Shown piece after piece: positions 16,910 through 25,767 of a DNA stretch of 64,000 nt (within the stretch, counting starts at the first letter, position 1; every line of letters starts with the position of its first letter). The notes under the pieces were generated by a model. That model ran no database searches and was not told the DNA's origin. It saw nothing but the letters and a program-made list of their open reading frames with translations. Source of the stretch: JACDDK01 sp038198445. Its GTDB lineage: Bacteria > Actinomycetota > Rubrobacteria > Rubrobacterales > Rubrobacteraceae. Position numbers and translations under genes: made by a program. The DNA is taken from assembly GCA_038198445.1 (NCBI GenBank), contig JBBPZZ010000107.1:1-64000 (forward strand), read 5' to 3'.

Positions 16910-16918
16910 TTCGACTGA
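16898..16918. promoter_or_regulatory. Operator-like inverted repeat upstream of frmA
   Basis: Arms TCAATCGAA and TTCGACTGA match at 8 of 9 positions around a TAT centre. The site lies over the predicted -10 region and 12 bases before the TTG start of frmA. This is the geometry of a repressor operator for a homodimeric regulator. The regulator gene is not in the window. Confidence 0.45.
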
Positions 16919-16930
16919 ATAGGGGATGCT

Positions 16931-18040
16931 TTGGATGTAAAGGCGGCGGTGGCGTTTGGGGCGGGCGAGCCCCTGAAGATAGAGACGGTGCAGCTTGAGG
17001 GACCGAAGGCCGGGGAGGTGCTCGTGGAGATCAAATCGACCGGCGTCTGCCACACGGATGAGTACACCCGCAGCGGCGCCGATCCCGAAGGACTTTTCCC
17101 TTCGGTATTGGGACACGAGGGCGCCGGAATCGTCGTAGAAGTCGGGCCGGGCGTGACGAGCGTCGCGGAGGGAGATCACATCATCCCACTCTATACGCCA
17201 GAGTGCCGCGAATGTGAATACTGCCTGAACCCGAAGACGAACCTCTGCCAGGCGATCCGCACTACTCAAGGGCAGGGCCTGATGCCCGACGGCACCAGCC
17301 GCCTCTCCCTGAACGGAGACCCACTCTACCACTACATGGGTACCTCGACCTTCGCCGAGTACAGCGTCGTACCGGAGATAGCGCTGGCGAAGATCCGGGA
17401 GGACGCACCGTTCGAGAAGGTCTGCTACATCGGCTGTGGCGTGACCACCGGCGTCGGGGCGGTCGTGAATACCGCGAAGGTCGAACCGGGCTCGAACGTC
17501 GTGGTCTTCGGTCTCGGTGGCATCGGGTTGAACGTGGTGCAGGGCGCGAGGATGGCCGGGGCGGACAAGATCGTGGGCGTGGACCTCAACCCCGCGCGCA
17601 AGGAACTCGCCGAGAAGTTCGGGATGACCCACTTCATCAACCCGAAGGAAAGCGAGGGCGACCTCGTCCCGTACCTCGTGGACCTTACCGGCGGCGGGGC
17701 TGACTACAGCTTCGAGTGCATCGGGAACGTGGACGTGATGCGTCAGGCTCTGGAGTGCTGCCACAAGGGCTGGGGCGTCTCGGTCATCATCGGGGTGGCG
17801 GGATCGGGGGAGGAGATCTCCACCCGGCCGTTCCAACTCGTCACGGGCCGTAGCTGGCGGGGCAGCGCCTTCGGCGGGGCGCGCGGCCGGACAGACGTGC
17901 CGAAGATAGTTGACTGGTACATGGACGGCAAGCTCAACATAGACGACCTCATAACCCACACCATGCCCCTGGAGGACATAAACACCGCCTTCGACCTGAT
18001 GCACCGGGGCGAGTCCATCCGCAGCGTCATCAACTTCTAG
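16931..18040 (+). CDS. frmA: S-(hydroxymethyl)glutathione dehydrogenase / class III alcohol dehydrogenase
   Basis: A 369-residue zinc alcohol dehydrogenase of class III. Catalytic zinc ligands are the Cys in GVCHTDE, the His in GHEGAG and the Cys in CYIGCGVTTG. The structural zinc loop CRECEYCLNPKTNLC is intact and GLGGIGLN is the NAD site. It oxidises S-hydroxymethylglutathione, formed from formaldehyde and glutathione, to S-formylglutathione. The TTG start at 16931 follows AGGGG. The hydrolase frmB is nine bases downstream. Most actinobacteria use mycothiol for this step, so a GSH-type pair points to a glutathione-making lineage. Confidence 0.92.
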   Translation: MDVKAAVAFGAGEPLKIETVQLEGPKAGEVLVEIKSTGVCHTDEYTRSGADPEGLFPSVLGHEGAGIVVEVGPGVTSVAEGDHIIPLYTPECRECEYCLNPKTNLCQAIRTTQGQGLMPDGTSRLSLNGDPLYHYMGTSTFAEYSVVPEIALAKIREDAPFEKVCYIGCGVTTGVGAVVNTAKVEPGSNVVVFGLGGIGLNVVQGARMAGADKIVGVDLNPARKELAEKFGMTHFINPKESEGDLVPYLVDLTGGGADYSFECIGNVDVMRQALECCHKGWGVSVIIGVAGSGEEISTRPFQLVTGRSWRGSAFGGARGRTDVPKIVDWYMDGKLNIDDLITHTMPLEDINTAFDLMHRGESIRSVINF

Positions 18041-18049
18041 GGAGAAGCT

Positions 18050-18913
18050 TTGTCGAAAGAAATCACCACCCAGAGCGAACACGCCTGCTTCGGCGGCACT
18101 ACGAGCTTCCACGAGCACCCCTCGGAGACCTGTGACGCCCCGATGCGCTTCGCCGTCTACACACCGCCGCAAGCTACCGAGCGACCGGTCCCGGTCCTCT
18201 ACTACCTCGCGGGTCTGACCTCTACCGAAGAGAACTTCATGACGAAGAGTGGCGCGCAGCGGTACGCCGCCGAACATGGCCTGATGCTCGTCGCCCCGGA
18301 CACCAGCCCGCGCGGCGTCGGGATACCCGGTGAGGACGATGACTGGGACTTCGGCTCCGGCGCGGGCTTCTACGTAGACGCGACCGCCGAGCCCTGGTCG
18401 CGACACTACAGGATGTACAGCTACGTGACGGCGGAGCTGCCAGCCATAGTGCAAGAGCACTTCCCCGCTCGTCCCGGTGCGCGAGGCATCTTCGGCCATT
18501 CTATGGGAGGTCACGGCGCGCTGACTATCGCCCTGAAGAACCCGGATCTCTACAAGAGCGTCTCCGCCTTCGCGCCCATAGCCGCGCCGATGCGCGCGCC
18601 CTGGGGCAAGAAGGCATTCTCGGGCTATCTAGGACCCGAAAAGGAAGAGTGGCGCGAGCACGACGCGAGCAAGCTAGTCCGCGAACATCCTTTCTCAGAC
18701 CAACGCACCATACTCGTGGACCAGGGAACAGGCGATCAATTTCTGGAGGAGCAACTCTATCCGGAAGTCTTCGAGAGGGCCTGCGCCGAAGCCGGACAAT
18801 CCCTGACCCTCCGCCGGCACGAGGGCTACGACCACGGCTACTACTTTATCTCAACGTTCATGGAGGACCACATCAAGCACCATGCGGAGGCGCTCGGAGA
18901 ATCCGTCGCATAA
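18050..18913 (+). CDS. frmB: S-formylglutathione hydrolase
   Basis: A 287-residue alpha/beta hydrolase of the esterase D family. Ser151 in GHSMGGHGA is the nucleophile, with the Asp in GTGDQF and the His in YDHGYY completing the triad. Family segments LAGLTSTEENF and PDTSPRG are present. It hydrolyses S-formylglutathione to formate and glutathione, completing formaldehyde detoxification begun by frmA. The TTG start follows GGAGAAGCT. The operon ends at an 18-bp-stem terminator. Confidence 0.93.
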   Translation: MSKEITTQSEHACFGGTTSFHEHPSETCDAPMRFAVYTPPQATERPVPVLYYLAGLTSTEENFMTKSGAQRYAAEHGLMLVAPDTSPRGVGIPGEDDDWDFGSGAGFYVDATAEPWSRHYRMYSYVTAELPAIVQEHFPARPGARGIFGHSMGGHGALTIALKNPDLYKSVSAFAPIAAPMRAPWGKKAFSGYLGPEKEEWREHDASKLVREHPFSDQRTILVDQGTGDQFLEEQLYPEVFERACAEAGQSLTLRRHEGYDHGYYFISTFMEDHIKHHAEALGESVA

Positions 18914-18955
18914 ACGGGACTTGCGGTGAGGCTAAATCCTCACCGCAAGTCCCGT
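18914..18955. terminator. Strong bidirectional terminator between frmB and the GlcG-like gene
   Basis: A perfect 18-bp stem (ACGGGACTTGCGGTGAGG and complement) with a CTAAAT loop, starting one base after the frmB stop and lying between two convergent genes. Confidence 0.85.
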
Positions 18956-18974
18956 CCGGTAGCCGAATACCAGT

Positions 18975-19394
18975 CTAGAAAGCCGCTGCTCCGGCCTCGG
19001 CTACCTCCTGGTCCTGCTCCACGGTGCCGGTGGAGACCCCGATGGCCCCGACGATGACGCCGTCGCGAACCAGCGGGATGCCGCCGGGGAACACAACCAG
19101 CCGGCCGCCGTGAGAGTCGCTCAGGCCGAAGATCGGTCCATCCGGACGGGTCGGTTCCTGCAGATTCTTCGTCTCCTGCTGGAAGGCGATGGCGGTGTAA
19201 GCCTTGTTGATGGAGATCGTTATGCTCCCGACGAACGCCCCGTCCATCCTGACGTGGGACTTGAGGTTGCCGCCGGCGTCGGTGACGGCTATGTCCATCG
19301 GACAGCCGATCTCCTGGGCCTTTTTCTCGGCCGCCTCGATCACCCTCTTCGCGTCCTCCAGCGAGATAGTCTCCGCGGTCTTTGCGTCTGCCAT
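18975..19394 (-). CDS. GlcG/HbpS (DUF336) family protein
   Basis: A 139-residue single-domain protein. AEKKAQEIGCPMDIAVTDAGG, SITISINKAYTA, GPIFGLSDSHGGRLVVFPGG and VGAIGVSTGT are the usual family segments. Members bind heme (HbpS in Streptomyces) or corrinoids (PduO C-terminal domain), or lie in glycolate operons (GlcG). No signal peptide is visible, so the protein is probably cytoplasmic; the ligand is unknown. The ATG follows AAAGGAGAACC. The decayed binding-protein gene lies directly upstream on the same strand. Confidence 0.85.
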   Translation of the reverse strand: MADAKTAETISLEDAKRVIEAAEKKAQEIGCPMDIAVTDAGGNLKSHVRMDGAFVGSITISINKAYTAIAFQQETKNLQEPTRPDGPIFGLSDSHGGRLVVFPGGIPLVRDGVIVGAIGVSTGTVEQDQEVAEAGAAAF

Positions 19395-19431
19395 AATGGT
19401 TCTCCTTTCCCGTTGTTTTCGCTTCCCTGTC

Positions 19432-21061
19432 CTACGAACCGTTGCGGCGCGACCAGTGCTCTTCGTTCACCTCCGTTTCGGCCAGTTCGAAGGTTGTGGC
19501 GTAGCCGACGAAGTTCACGTGTTTGTTTACGGCGTACAGTGCCTGTGGGTAGACCAGGAACACCGAGAGCGCCTCATCGTAGACGAAGCGGTCGATCTCG
19601 GCCGACAGCTCGCCCTGACGCCCGGCGTCCACTTCCACGGCGAACTGGCCCAATAGCTCCTCGAATTTCTCGACCGGCGGTCCTATGCGGAACGGACCCG
19701 TCGAACTGTAAAGCTCGCCGTGCATGAACGCGGCCGGGGCGTCGGATGTCAGATCGATCCAGGCGAACAACAGCACGTCGAACGGCAGCGGCAGCACCTT
19801 CTCGACCAGCTTGTGCTGGGCGGCGAGCGCCTCCTCGGCCGGGATTACCGTAACTTCCACCCCTATGCCCAGACCATCGCGCAGGTCTCCGGCGAGCATG
19901 TTCGCTATGGGCTCGGTATCCGGGAAGGTCGCGAGCCGCAAGGCCCGTCCCTTGGGCCAGCCGGCCTCGGCGAGCAACCGCCTGGCCTCTTCGGGGTCGT
20001 GCGGATAGGGCTCCAGGCCCGAAAGGCCGCCCGTGGCGTAGGGCGGAGTCACGCCCGATGCTGGATAGGCGTAGCCGCCAAATCCCTCGCGGACCATACG
20101 GTCGCGGTCCACGGCCATGTTGAGCGCCCTGCGGGTGCGCGCGTCGTCCAGAGGCGCGTCCTCGACGCCACGGTTCACGAGGCCCAGGAGCACGCGCATC
20201 GCGTCGATGGCGTGCAGGCGGGCGTGCTCGCTGCCCTCTACCCGTCCGACGTCCGCCGGGGAGATCTCGGTGACGATATCTACCTCGCCCTCGGTGTCGC
20301 ACACGAGGTCCAGGCCCTTGGAAGGTGAGATGTCGTTGTGAAAGACGACCCTCTCCAGGCGCGGGCCACGCTCTTTGTTCCAGTGGTCGGTGTTGGCGGT
20401 TAGCACGACCTTATCCGTGCGGTCCTGCTTGGTGTCGAGCCATGTGCAGGCTAGAGGTTCGGCGCTCATGATGGCGATCTCGTTGTACAGAGAGGAGTAG
20501 CCCTCGGTGAGGGTGAAAGGACCGGTGCCCCACGGGCCCGGAGCGTCGATCACTCACCAGTGTCCCTCGCCTCTTCCGAGCTTCCTGTAACCGAAGCCCT
20601 CCTCTTCCCAGAAGCGCGTGCTCGGGATATGCATCCCCCGCATCTTGCCCAGGACGAGCCCGTCCGGCGCGGGGAAGTCGATCCGCAGCTTGTATTCGTC
20701 GAGGATCTCGACCCGCGTGTCCTGGTGTATGTTGAGGTTCGACCCCGGCGGGTGTGGAGCCCTCCACCGCTGCATCTCCTCGAAGGCGCGCTTGACGTTG
20801 TGCGCGGTGCATTTCTTCCCCGTCCTGAAACCGGATGCCGCGCCGCACGTCTATCTCCAGCGTCTTATCGTCCGTCCAACGCGAGTCTTCCATTACCGCC
20901 CCGACCATGTGGCCCCGCTCGTCGGTGCGTACGGGCTCCTCCATCGTGTTCCACGTAATGTACAACCAGTTCAGCGGATGCGGGTCCACGACGTGAACCG
21001 TACCCACGGGGGTATGCCCCTCCTGCCCGGCGGCAGCCTGCGGGGAGACTTGACTGGTCAT
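19432..21061 (-). pseudogene. Peptide/nickel-type ABC substrate-binding protein, broken by a frameshift and a stop
   Basis: Three minus-strand pieces together make one SBP_bac_5 protein of about 540 residues. The N-terminal piece (from the ATG at 21061, ending in GIRFQDGEE) shifts frame at a TTT run at 20812-20814 (minus AAA), where one extra base fits. The middle piece continues TAHNVKRAFEEMQRW and ends in GEGHW. An in-frame TGA at 20554-20556 follows, and the third piece resumes VIDAPGPWGTGPF through to 19432. No signal peptide or lipobox is visible at the N-terminus, and no permease or ATPase genes are nearby. The gene is most likely decaying; sequencing error would have to explain two independent lesions. 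Confidence 0.85.
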
Positions 21062-21159
21062 GCTTCTCCTTTTTCCTTATCCCTTGTGTCTCCAGAATGC
21101 TACCAGAGCCGGCGCCCCGCGCAAGCACCCGTGGGGACGCTCATCGTGGTGGCGGACTT

Positions 21160-22377
21160 CTAGCGGTTGCGAACCGCTGTCCGGTAGCGGACGACGAGCA
21201 TCGGAGCGGACCAAATCACCGCAGAGACTCCGACCAGGCAGACACCTGGTACGAGGAACGGTGCGCCGAACCCGAGAGACGAGGCCAGAAGACCACCCGT
21301 TAGCGGGCCTATGGCGTTGCCTACCGAGGTCGCCGTCCCCGCGACTCCGAAAGCCGCGCCCTGGCGGTTGTGATGCACGGACTCCCGGATCGCGAGGTTG
21401 GCGACCGGTACGGCAACGCCGAGGAACAGGCTCGCCAGGACGCGCAGAGCCCAGAGCTCGCCAACGGAGACGACTTCCGCCTGCGGAAGTGCCGAGAGAC
21501 CGGCGAGCAACAGGCTCCACACGATGACCCGCCGCGCCCCGAACTTCGCGGCCAGCCGTCCACCGAGCATGGAGCCAAGAGAAGCCGCGAGAGCGCCGGT
21601 GGCAATGATCCAACCGGCGAGCGTCGCCACCCGGCCCGGCTCCTCCATCAGCGCCGAGATGAATCCGGGCAGCGCCGGGGCGACGCTCATGATCGCAAGC
21701 TGCACCACGAATAGCGCCAGCAGACTCGGCGCCAGCTTCCGCATCGGGAGCGGCCCGGACTCCTCCACTGAATCCTCTCCCTCTTTAGCCACGGCGGTCC
21801 GCTCCTCCTTGACCCAGAACAGTATCAAGCCGGACGACATCGCGAGCAACGCCCCCGTCACCGCGAAAGACACGCGGATGCCTACCAGGTCCGCGAACAA
21901 GCCACCGAAGAACGGCCCCGCGGCGGCGGCCAGGAAGATCACCATCTGCAATGTCCCGAGCCTCGCGCCCGCCCTCTCCGTCGGAGCGGTAGCCGCCACC
22001 AGCACCGTCGCCGCCGCAACCGTCCCTGTCAGACACCCCTGCAAAGTCTTCAGCGCAAGAAGCTGCCACGGGCTCGTCACCAGGCCCATCAGACCGATCA
22101 CCACGGACCCGGCGATGGTCGCCCGCAGGAGCATCGGCTTCAGCCCAACCCGATCCCCGAGACGCCCCCAAAGCGGCGCCGTGAGCCCCATCGTCACGGC
22201 CGTAGAGCTATTGATAACCCCAGCCCAAGCCGCTGCGTGCCCCGCATCGGATACACCAAGATCCTGCACATAGAGCGGCGTAAACGGCAGCACGAAAGTG
22301 AACCCCATCGTCGCCGCAAGCTGCGATACCAGCAGCACGATGAACGACAACCGCCCATCAGTCCGCAAAGACTTCAT
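21160..22377 (-). CDS. MFS multidrug-type efflux transporter
   Basis: 405 residues from the ATG at 22377 (MKSLRTDGRLSF). The open frame starts at 22482, but the extra 35 residues are polar and Cys/Gly-rich. About 12 helices are visible, with the GRLGDRVGLKPMLL loop after helix 2 and the paired GGRLAAKFGARRV loop in the second half. A charged central loop (KEERTAVAKEGEDSVEES) separates the two halves. It resembles the DHA1 family (MdtG/TetA-like) of drug-proton antiporters; substrate unknown. The ribosome-binding site is weak. A 360-base gap separates it from the LarA-like gene upstream. Confidence 0.85.
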   Translation of the reverse strand: MKSLRTDGRLSFIVLLVSQLAATMGFTFVLPFTPLYVQDLGVSDAGHAAAWAGVINSSTAVTMGLTAPLWGRLGDRVGLKPMLLRATIAGSVVIGLMGLVTSPWQLLALKTLQGCLTGTVAAATVLVAATAPTERAGARLGTLQMVIFLAAAAGPFFGGLFADLVGIRVSFAVTGALLAMSSGLILFWVKEERTAVAKEGEDSVEESGPLPMRKLAPSLLALFVVQLAIMSVAPALPGFISALMEEPGRVATLAGWIIATGALAASLGSMLGGRLAAKFGARRVIVWSLLLAGLSALPQAEVVSVGELWALRVLASLFLGVAVPVANLAIRESVHHNRQGAAFGVAGTATSVGNAIGPLTGGLLASSLGFGAPFLVPGVCLVGVSAVIWSAPMLVVRYRTAVRNR

Positions 22378-22737
22378 CGGCGGCCCACAGATGTTTTCTC
22401 GAAATCGTCCGCCCTGGGGACAGACGGCAATACAATCAGATGTAGCGTAACTCTCCTTCCCGGATTCTCCGGGGCTCACCAACTCTGTCGAAGACCACCA
22501 ATAAAGATGCGGCCTCTTGGGCCGCGGAACTCCGGGTAAGGTTCTGGGCGTTGAACGTTGTCGCCAGTGCGCCTCTCAAAGCTGCTCAATTAAAATCTCG
22601 CTCCAGATACTCTTACCAAAACCTTCGTAACCGAGTGTAGCAAAGCCTCCGCAATAAAATCGGTTTTTGTAACGAGCTATAAGCACTTCGTGGTGAAAGG
22701 GATCACGCCACCTACGGTCCGCCAAAGCCAAACGCTA
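22378..22737. other. Intergenic region between the LarA-like and MFS genes
   Basis: No protein or tRNA is supported here. It is AT-richer than its surroundings around 22580-22680. It contains a small hairpin (22509-22525) and, on the minus strand at about 22459-22473, a CCCGGA-GAA-TCCGGG hairpin before a purine-rich stretch, which could be a leader element of the MFS gene. No known riboswitch motif was recognised by eye. Confidence 0.5.
22509..22525 (-). terminator. Possible terminator of the LarA-like gene
   Basis: A 6-bp GC stem (GCGGCC / GGCCGC, 5-base loop), followed on the minus strand by ATCTTTATT. It is short and more than 200 bases from the LarA-like stop, so it could instead be an attenuator in the MFS leader. 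Confidence 0.35.
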
Positions 22738-24315
22738 TCAGCTCACCTCGCACATGAAGAGCGGTGGGATGTGCATGTAGGTCTTGCTCGGGTTCGGCCC
22801 CACGATGTCCTGCGCTATCTGGAGGGCTTCGGCTACGGTATCTGCGCGTTTGTAGCCCATGCGTTTGGTGGTTACCGGGGCGCCGCCGACGAAGATTACG
22901 GCTCCCAGGTGATCTAACGCGTGGGCGCCCCACTGCCAGGTCGTGAAGGGGTGGAAGCCGTGGTAAGCGTAAGAGCTTCGGTACAGGGTCCGGTACCAGG
23001 GGTCTTCGGCGTACTTGTCCTGGAACAGCCTCTCCGCTTCGGCGGGGTCCGTGGTCTCCGCGAGCACTTCGTTGAAGAATGGTTCGTAGCTCGGGTGGTG
23101 AACCCCATCGAACTCATAAGGGACGGGGTGGGTCGCTATTAGGACCCCGCCCTTCCGAACGAGCGGCTTGCCCTTGTAGAGGTTGAAGAGGTATCCGAGG
23201 ACCATGTTGTGGACGAGGATGGGGTTCATTATAGAGTTCACGTTGTACGGCCCGATGTACGGGACGCCGAGCATGAGTACGTCGGACTGTCCCTCAACTA
23301 GGACTAGCTGCTGGCGGTGGAGGTGACGGGTCGTCTCGGCGTGGACGGGGTCGGTGGCGCCGGCCTGTACGCTGGTCATGCTGTGCGGGGCGACGATCGA
23401 CTGGAATATCTTGCGCGCGGCTTGACGGGGCATCGTGCTCGTCGCCTTGTGGTTGAAGAGGAAATTGGCCTTCGTTACAGCGTTCCACTCCTGCTCGGGC
23501 TGACCCATGAAGTTGAAGACCGCGGGAAACGTGGCATTGTTCAGGGTCGTCTCGATGTGGAAGACCTTCACGTTGGCGTCCAGGATCTCGCCCATCCGGT
23601 TCACCGAACCGTGCAGGGCGCTGTTCGGCGGGTCCATTAGAGACTTCGTGTTCCTGAGCGTGTGGGCGTTGTGGTGGTGGCGGATGGAGCTGTAGGGTGA
23701 GATGCCGGTGTGGACGGACTTGTGGCCGCCGTTCATGGCGACCAGGTTGATGTTCACGTAGACAACCAGGTCGCTCTCGGCGGCGCGGCGGCTGATTCGG
23801 ACCTGTTCCCCGTGCTCGGTTTCGCCGATGACGACGTTGGACGCCTCATCTTCGGCGTCGTAGTTATACAGGCGGTCGGGATAGTAACCTGTCATGATCT
23901 TCTTGCCCAGCGCCCAACGAAGCTCCTTCTCTGTCATCCGGCGGTGCAGCCCCAGTGCCGCGATGAGGTGGATGTCTTCCACACCCTTCGCGGCGGCTTT
24001 TTCAAGGACCTTCTCTATAACGAGCTGGCGGTTGTCCGGCGGCTTCATCGGCGGCAGCGGACACGACACGTCGTCGAAGACAATGGTCAGCTTCATGCCG
24101 GGCTTCAGAAGCTCGTGCAGGGGTTCCATGCCCATCGGTTCCAGCAGCGCCCGCTCGATGGCGACGTTCGGATCGGTGAGCGGCTCAACGGGACCGGGAG
24201 GATATATGACGCGCGTCCCCTCCGGCAGCTTCTCGTAGTGGAAGCCGTCGCCCGCGTTGAACATCATCGGCGGGCTGTCTTTTTCGAGTATAGTCGTGAA
24301 GCCCGGACGGCTCAT
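22738..24315 (-). CDS. LarA-like (DUF2088) nickel-pincer-type racemase/epimerase family protein
   Basis: 525 residues from the ATG at 24315, which follows GGGAGGAAG; a TTG eight codons earlier is in frame. The LarA N-terminal domain is visible (KLPEGTRVIYPPGPVEPL; LTIVFDDVSCPLPP). His124 in LGLHRRMTEKE aligns with catalytic His108 of Lactobacillus LarA, and Lys199 in GGHK with the pincer-binding Lys184. The second catalytic His (His174 in LarA, in the PHF segment) is replaced by Asn190, and a HHH cluster at 213-215 lies near the third site. LarA racemises lactate with a nickel-pincer cofactor; this homologue probably has another activity. No larB, larC or larE gene is in the window. Confidence 0.83.
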   Translation of the reverse strand: MSRPGFTTILEKDSPPMMFNAGDGFHYEKLPEGTRVIYPPGPVEPLTDPNVAIERALLEPMGMEPLHELLKPGMKLTIVFDDVSCPLPPMKPPDNRQLVIEKVLEKAAAKGVEDIHLIAALGLHRRMTEKELRWALGKKIMTGYYPDRLYNYDAEDEASNVVIGETEHGEQVRISRRAAESDLVVYVNINLVAMNGGHKSVHTGISPYSSIRHHHNAHTLRNTKSLMDPPNSALHGSVNRMGEILDANVKVFHIETTLNNATFPAVFNFMGQPEQEWNAVTKANFLFNHKATSTMPRQAARKIFQSIVAPHSMTSVQAGATDPVHAETTRHLHRQQLVLVEGQSDVLMLGVPYIGPYNVNSIMNPILVHNMVLGYLFNLYKGKPLVRKGGVLIATHPVPYEFDGVHHPSYEPFFNEVLAETTDPAEAERLFQDKYAEDPWYRTLYRSSYAYHGFHPFTTWQWGAHALDHLGAVIFVGGAPVTTKRMGYKRADTVAEALQIAQDIVGPNPSKTYMHIPPLFMCEVS

Positions 24316-24557
24316 CTGCTCTTCCTCCCGTGGGGTCAATAAATCAGCTTCGGATACTTTACTCGATCGGCCGATGATTGACCCGCGCGGGAGCTGCTAA
24401 AGATACCATCCCGCATACCGCTGCCGCATAGCTTCGAGAGATGCCGCAGCTCGTCACCTACCGAGCCGCCCAAACTTCCAGGAAAGCCCGCTACGCCTCC
24501 AAGAGGACAGACCGTAAAGACCGCCAGAAGGCCACCGAAGCCTGACTGCTGAAACCG

Positions 24558-25766
24558 TCAAGAACGCATGTCGAAGGCGACCTTTAAGTGTCCCTCGCGC
24601 CCGGCGCTCCGGGCGGCGGCGATAGCTTCGCGGTACCCCTCCAGACCAAATAGTGGGCCGACCATCGTCTGTAACCGTATCTCCGGCGCGATACGCAGCG
24701 CCAGGTCGAAGCTGCTCACACGCTCGCCTTCGTAATCCTCGATTCCATAGGCGTAAGTCCCGGCGAGGGCGACCTCCTTGTACCACAGCGCCGTGAGGTC
24801 CAGGCTGCTCTTAGCCCCCGGCATCCCCACGAGCGCGACCTCGCCGCCGGGGCGGGCCAGCCGCAGCGCGTCCTCCATCGTCCCCGGAGAACCCACGCAC
24901 TCGAAGACCTTCTCCGCCCCGCCCATCACGACCGGCTTCCCAAGCTCCGGCTTATGTACCTCGGTACCCAGCAACGCCGGCAGTTTCGTATAGGTCTCTT
25001 TCGGATGCATCACCTCGTCGGCCCCGAGCCGGAGCGCCTCCCGACGCTGCCGCTCGTGCTTGGCGACGCAGATGATACGGCCCGCCCCGGTCAGCCGCCG
25101 GAGCGCCGCGACCGTGAAGAGCCCGACACTCCCCGCCCCGATAACGAGCGTCGTATCATCCGGGCCGGGATCTACTTTCAGAGCGGCGTGGACGGCGCAG
25201 GCGAGCGGCTCGATAGCCACGGCGGCCTCGTCGGAGACGTGGTCCGGGACCCGGTGGAGCTGCGTTGGATGGGCGACGAGCGTCCGCCGCGACCAACCGC
25301 CGCCCGTATCGCGGCAGAAGCCAGTCTGGATGCCGGGGGAGACGTCGCCCTTGGTGACGTTCACGCACAGCGCGTGGCGTCCCGAAGCGCAGAACCCGCA
25401 CGGCGGTTCGATGCCGCGCACGGCGCAGCCCAGGGCCGGCTCCAGCACGACCCGCTCCCCGGCGTGGAAGCTGGAATTGTCATCCGTCACGATGCCGACC
25501 ACCTCGTGACCCATAACAAAGGGCGGGGAGGTGATCGGTGAGAAATACGGTGAGTTCTCCGAGGAGAGCGTGCCGAGGTCAGATCCGCAGATGCCGGAGA
25601 GCAGCGGCCTAACCCGCACCCAGTCCGGGGTCGGCAGCGCGGGCTCCGGCGCTTTTTCTAACTGGAGTGGAGCGAAGCGGCCGGTTTCGAGGTTCTTGAT
25701 GCGTTTCGAGCCCGCTCGCATGAGGAGGTAGCGCGGGATGGACTTGCGGTAGCGGAGGGCGAGCAT
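24558..25766 (-). CDS. Zinc-dependent medium-chain alcohol dehydrogenase
   Basis: A 402-residue MDR-family dehydrogenase. The Cys and Asp in GICGSD and the His-Glu in GHEVVG form the catalytic zinc site. The structural zinc loop has its four Cys (ALGC, then PPCGFC and HALC). VIGAGSVGLFTV is the NAD(P) loop. It begins two bases after the stop of the acyl reductase-HAD gene and is the third gene of the plsY operon. By context it may interconvert a fatty aldehyde or alcohol, or act on a glycerol-based intermediate, but the sequence does not fix the substrate. Confidence 0.88.
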   Translation of the reverse strand: MLALRYRKSIPRYLLMRAGSKRIKNLETGRFAPLQLEKAPEPALPTPDWVRVRPLLSGICGSDLGTLSSENSPYFSPITSPPFVMGHEVVGIVTDDNSSFHAGERVVLEPALGCAVRGIEPPCGFCASGRHALCVNVTKGDVSPGIQTGFCRDTGGGWSRRTLVAHPTQLHRVPDHVSDEAAVAIEPLACAVHAALKVDPGPDDTTLVIGAGSVGLFTVAALRRLTGAGRIICVAKHERQRREALRLGADEVMHPKETYTKLPALLGTEVHKPELGKPVVMGGAEKVFECVGSPGTMEDALRLARPGGEVALVGMPGAKSSLDLTALWYKEVALAGTYAYGIEDYEGERVSSFDLALRIAPEIRLQTMVGPLFGLEGYREAIAAARSAGREGHLKVAFDMRS

Positions 25767-25767
25767 A

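Noticed and set aside
20554..20556. TGA in the binding-protein gene as selenocysteine
   Set aside because: The family has no selenocysteine members, no SECIS-like hairpin follows, and a second lesion exists upstream in the same gene.
22378..22737. tRNA or riboswitch in the largest gap
   Set aside because: No T-loop consensus, cloverleaf or known riboswitch core could be read on either strand.
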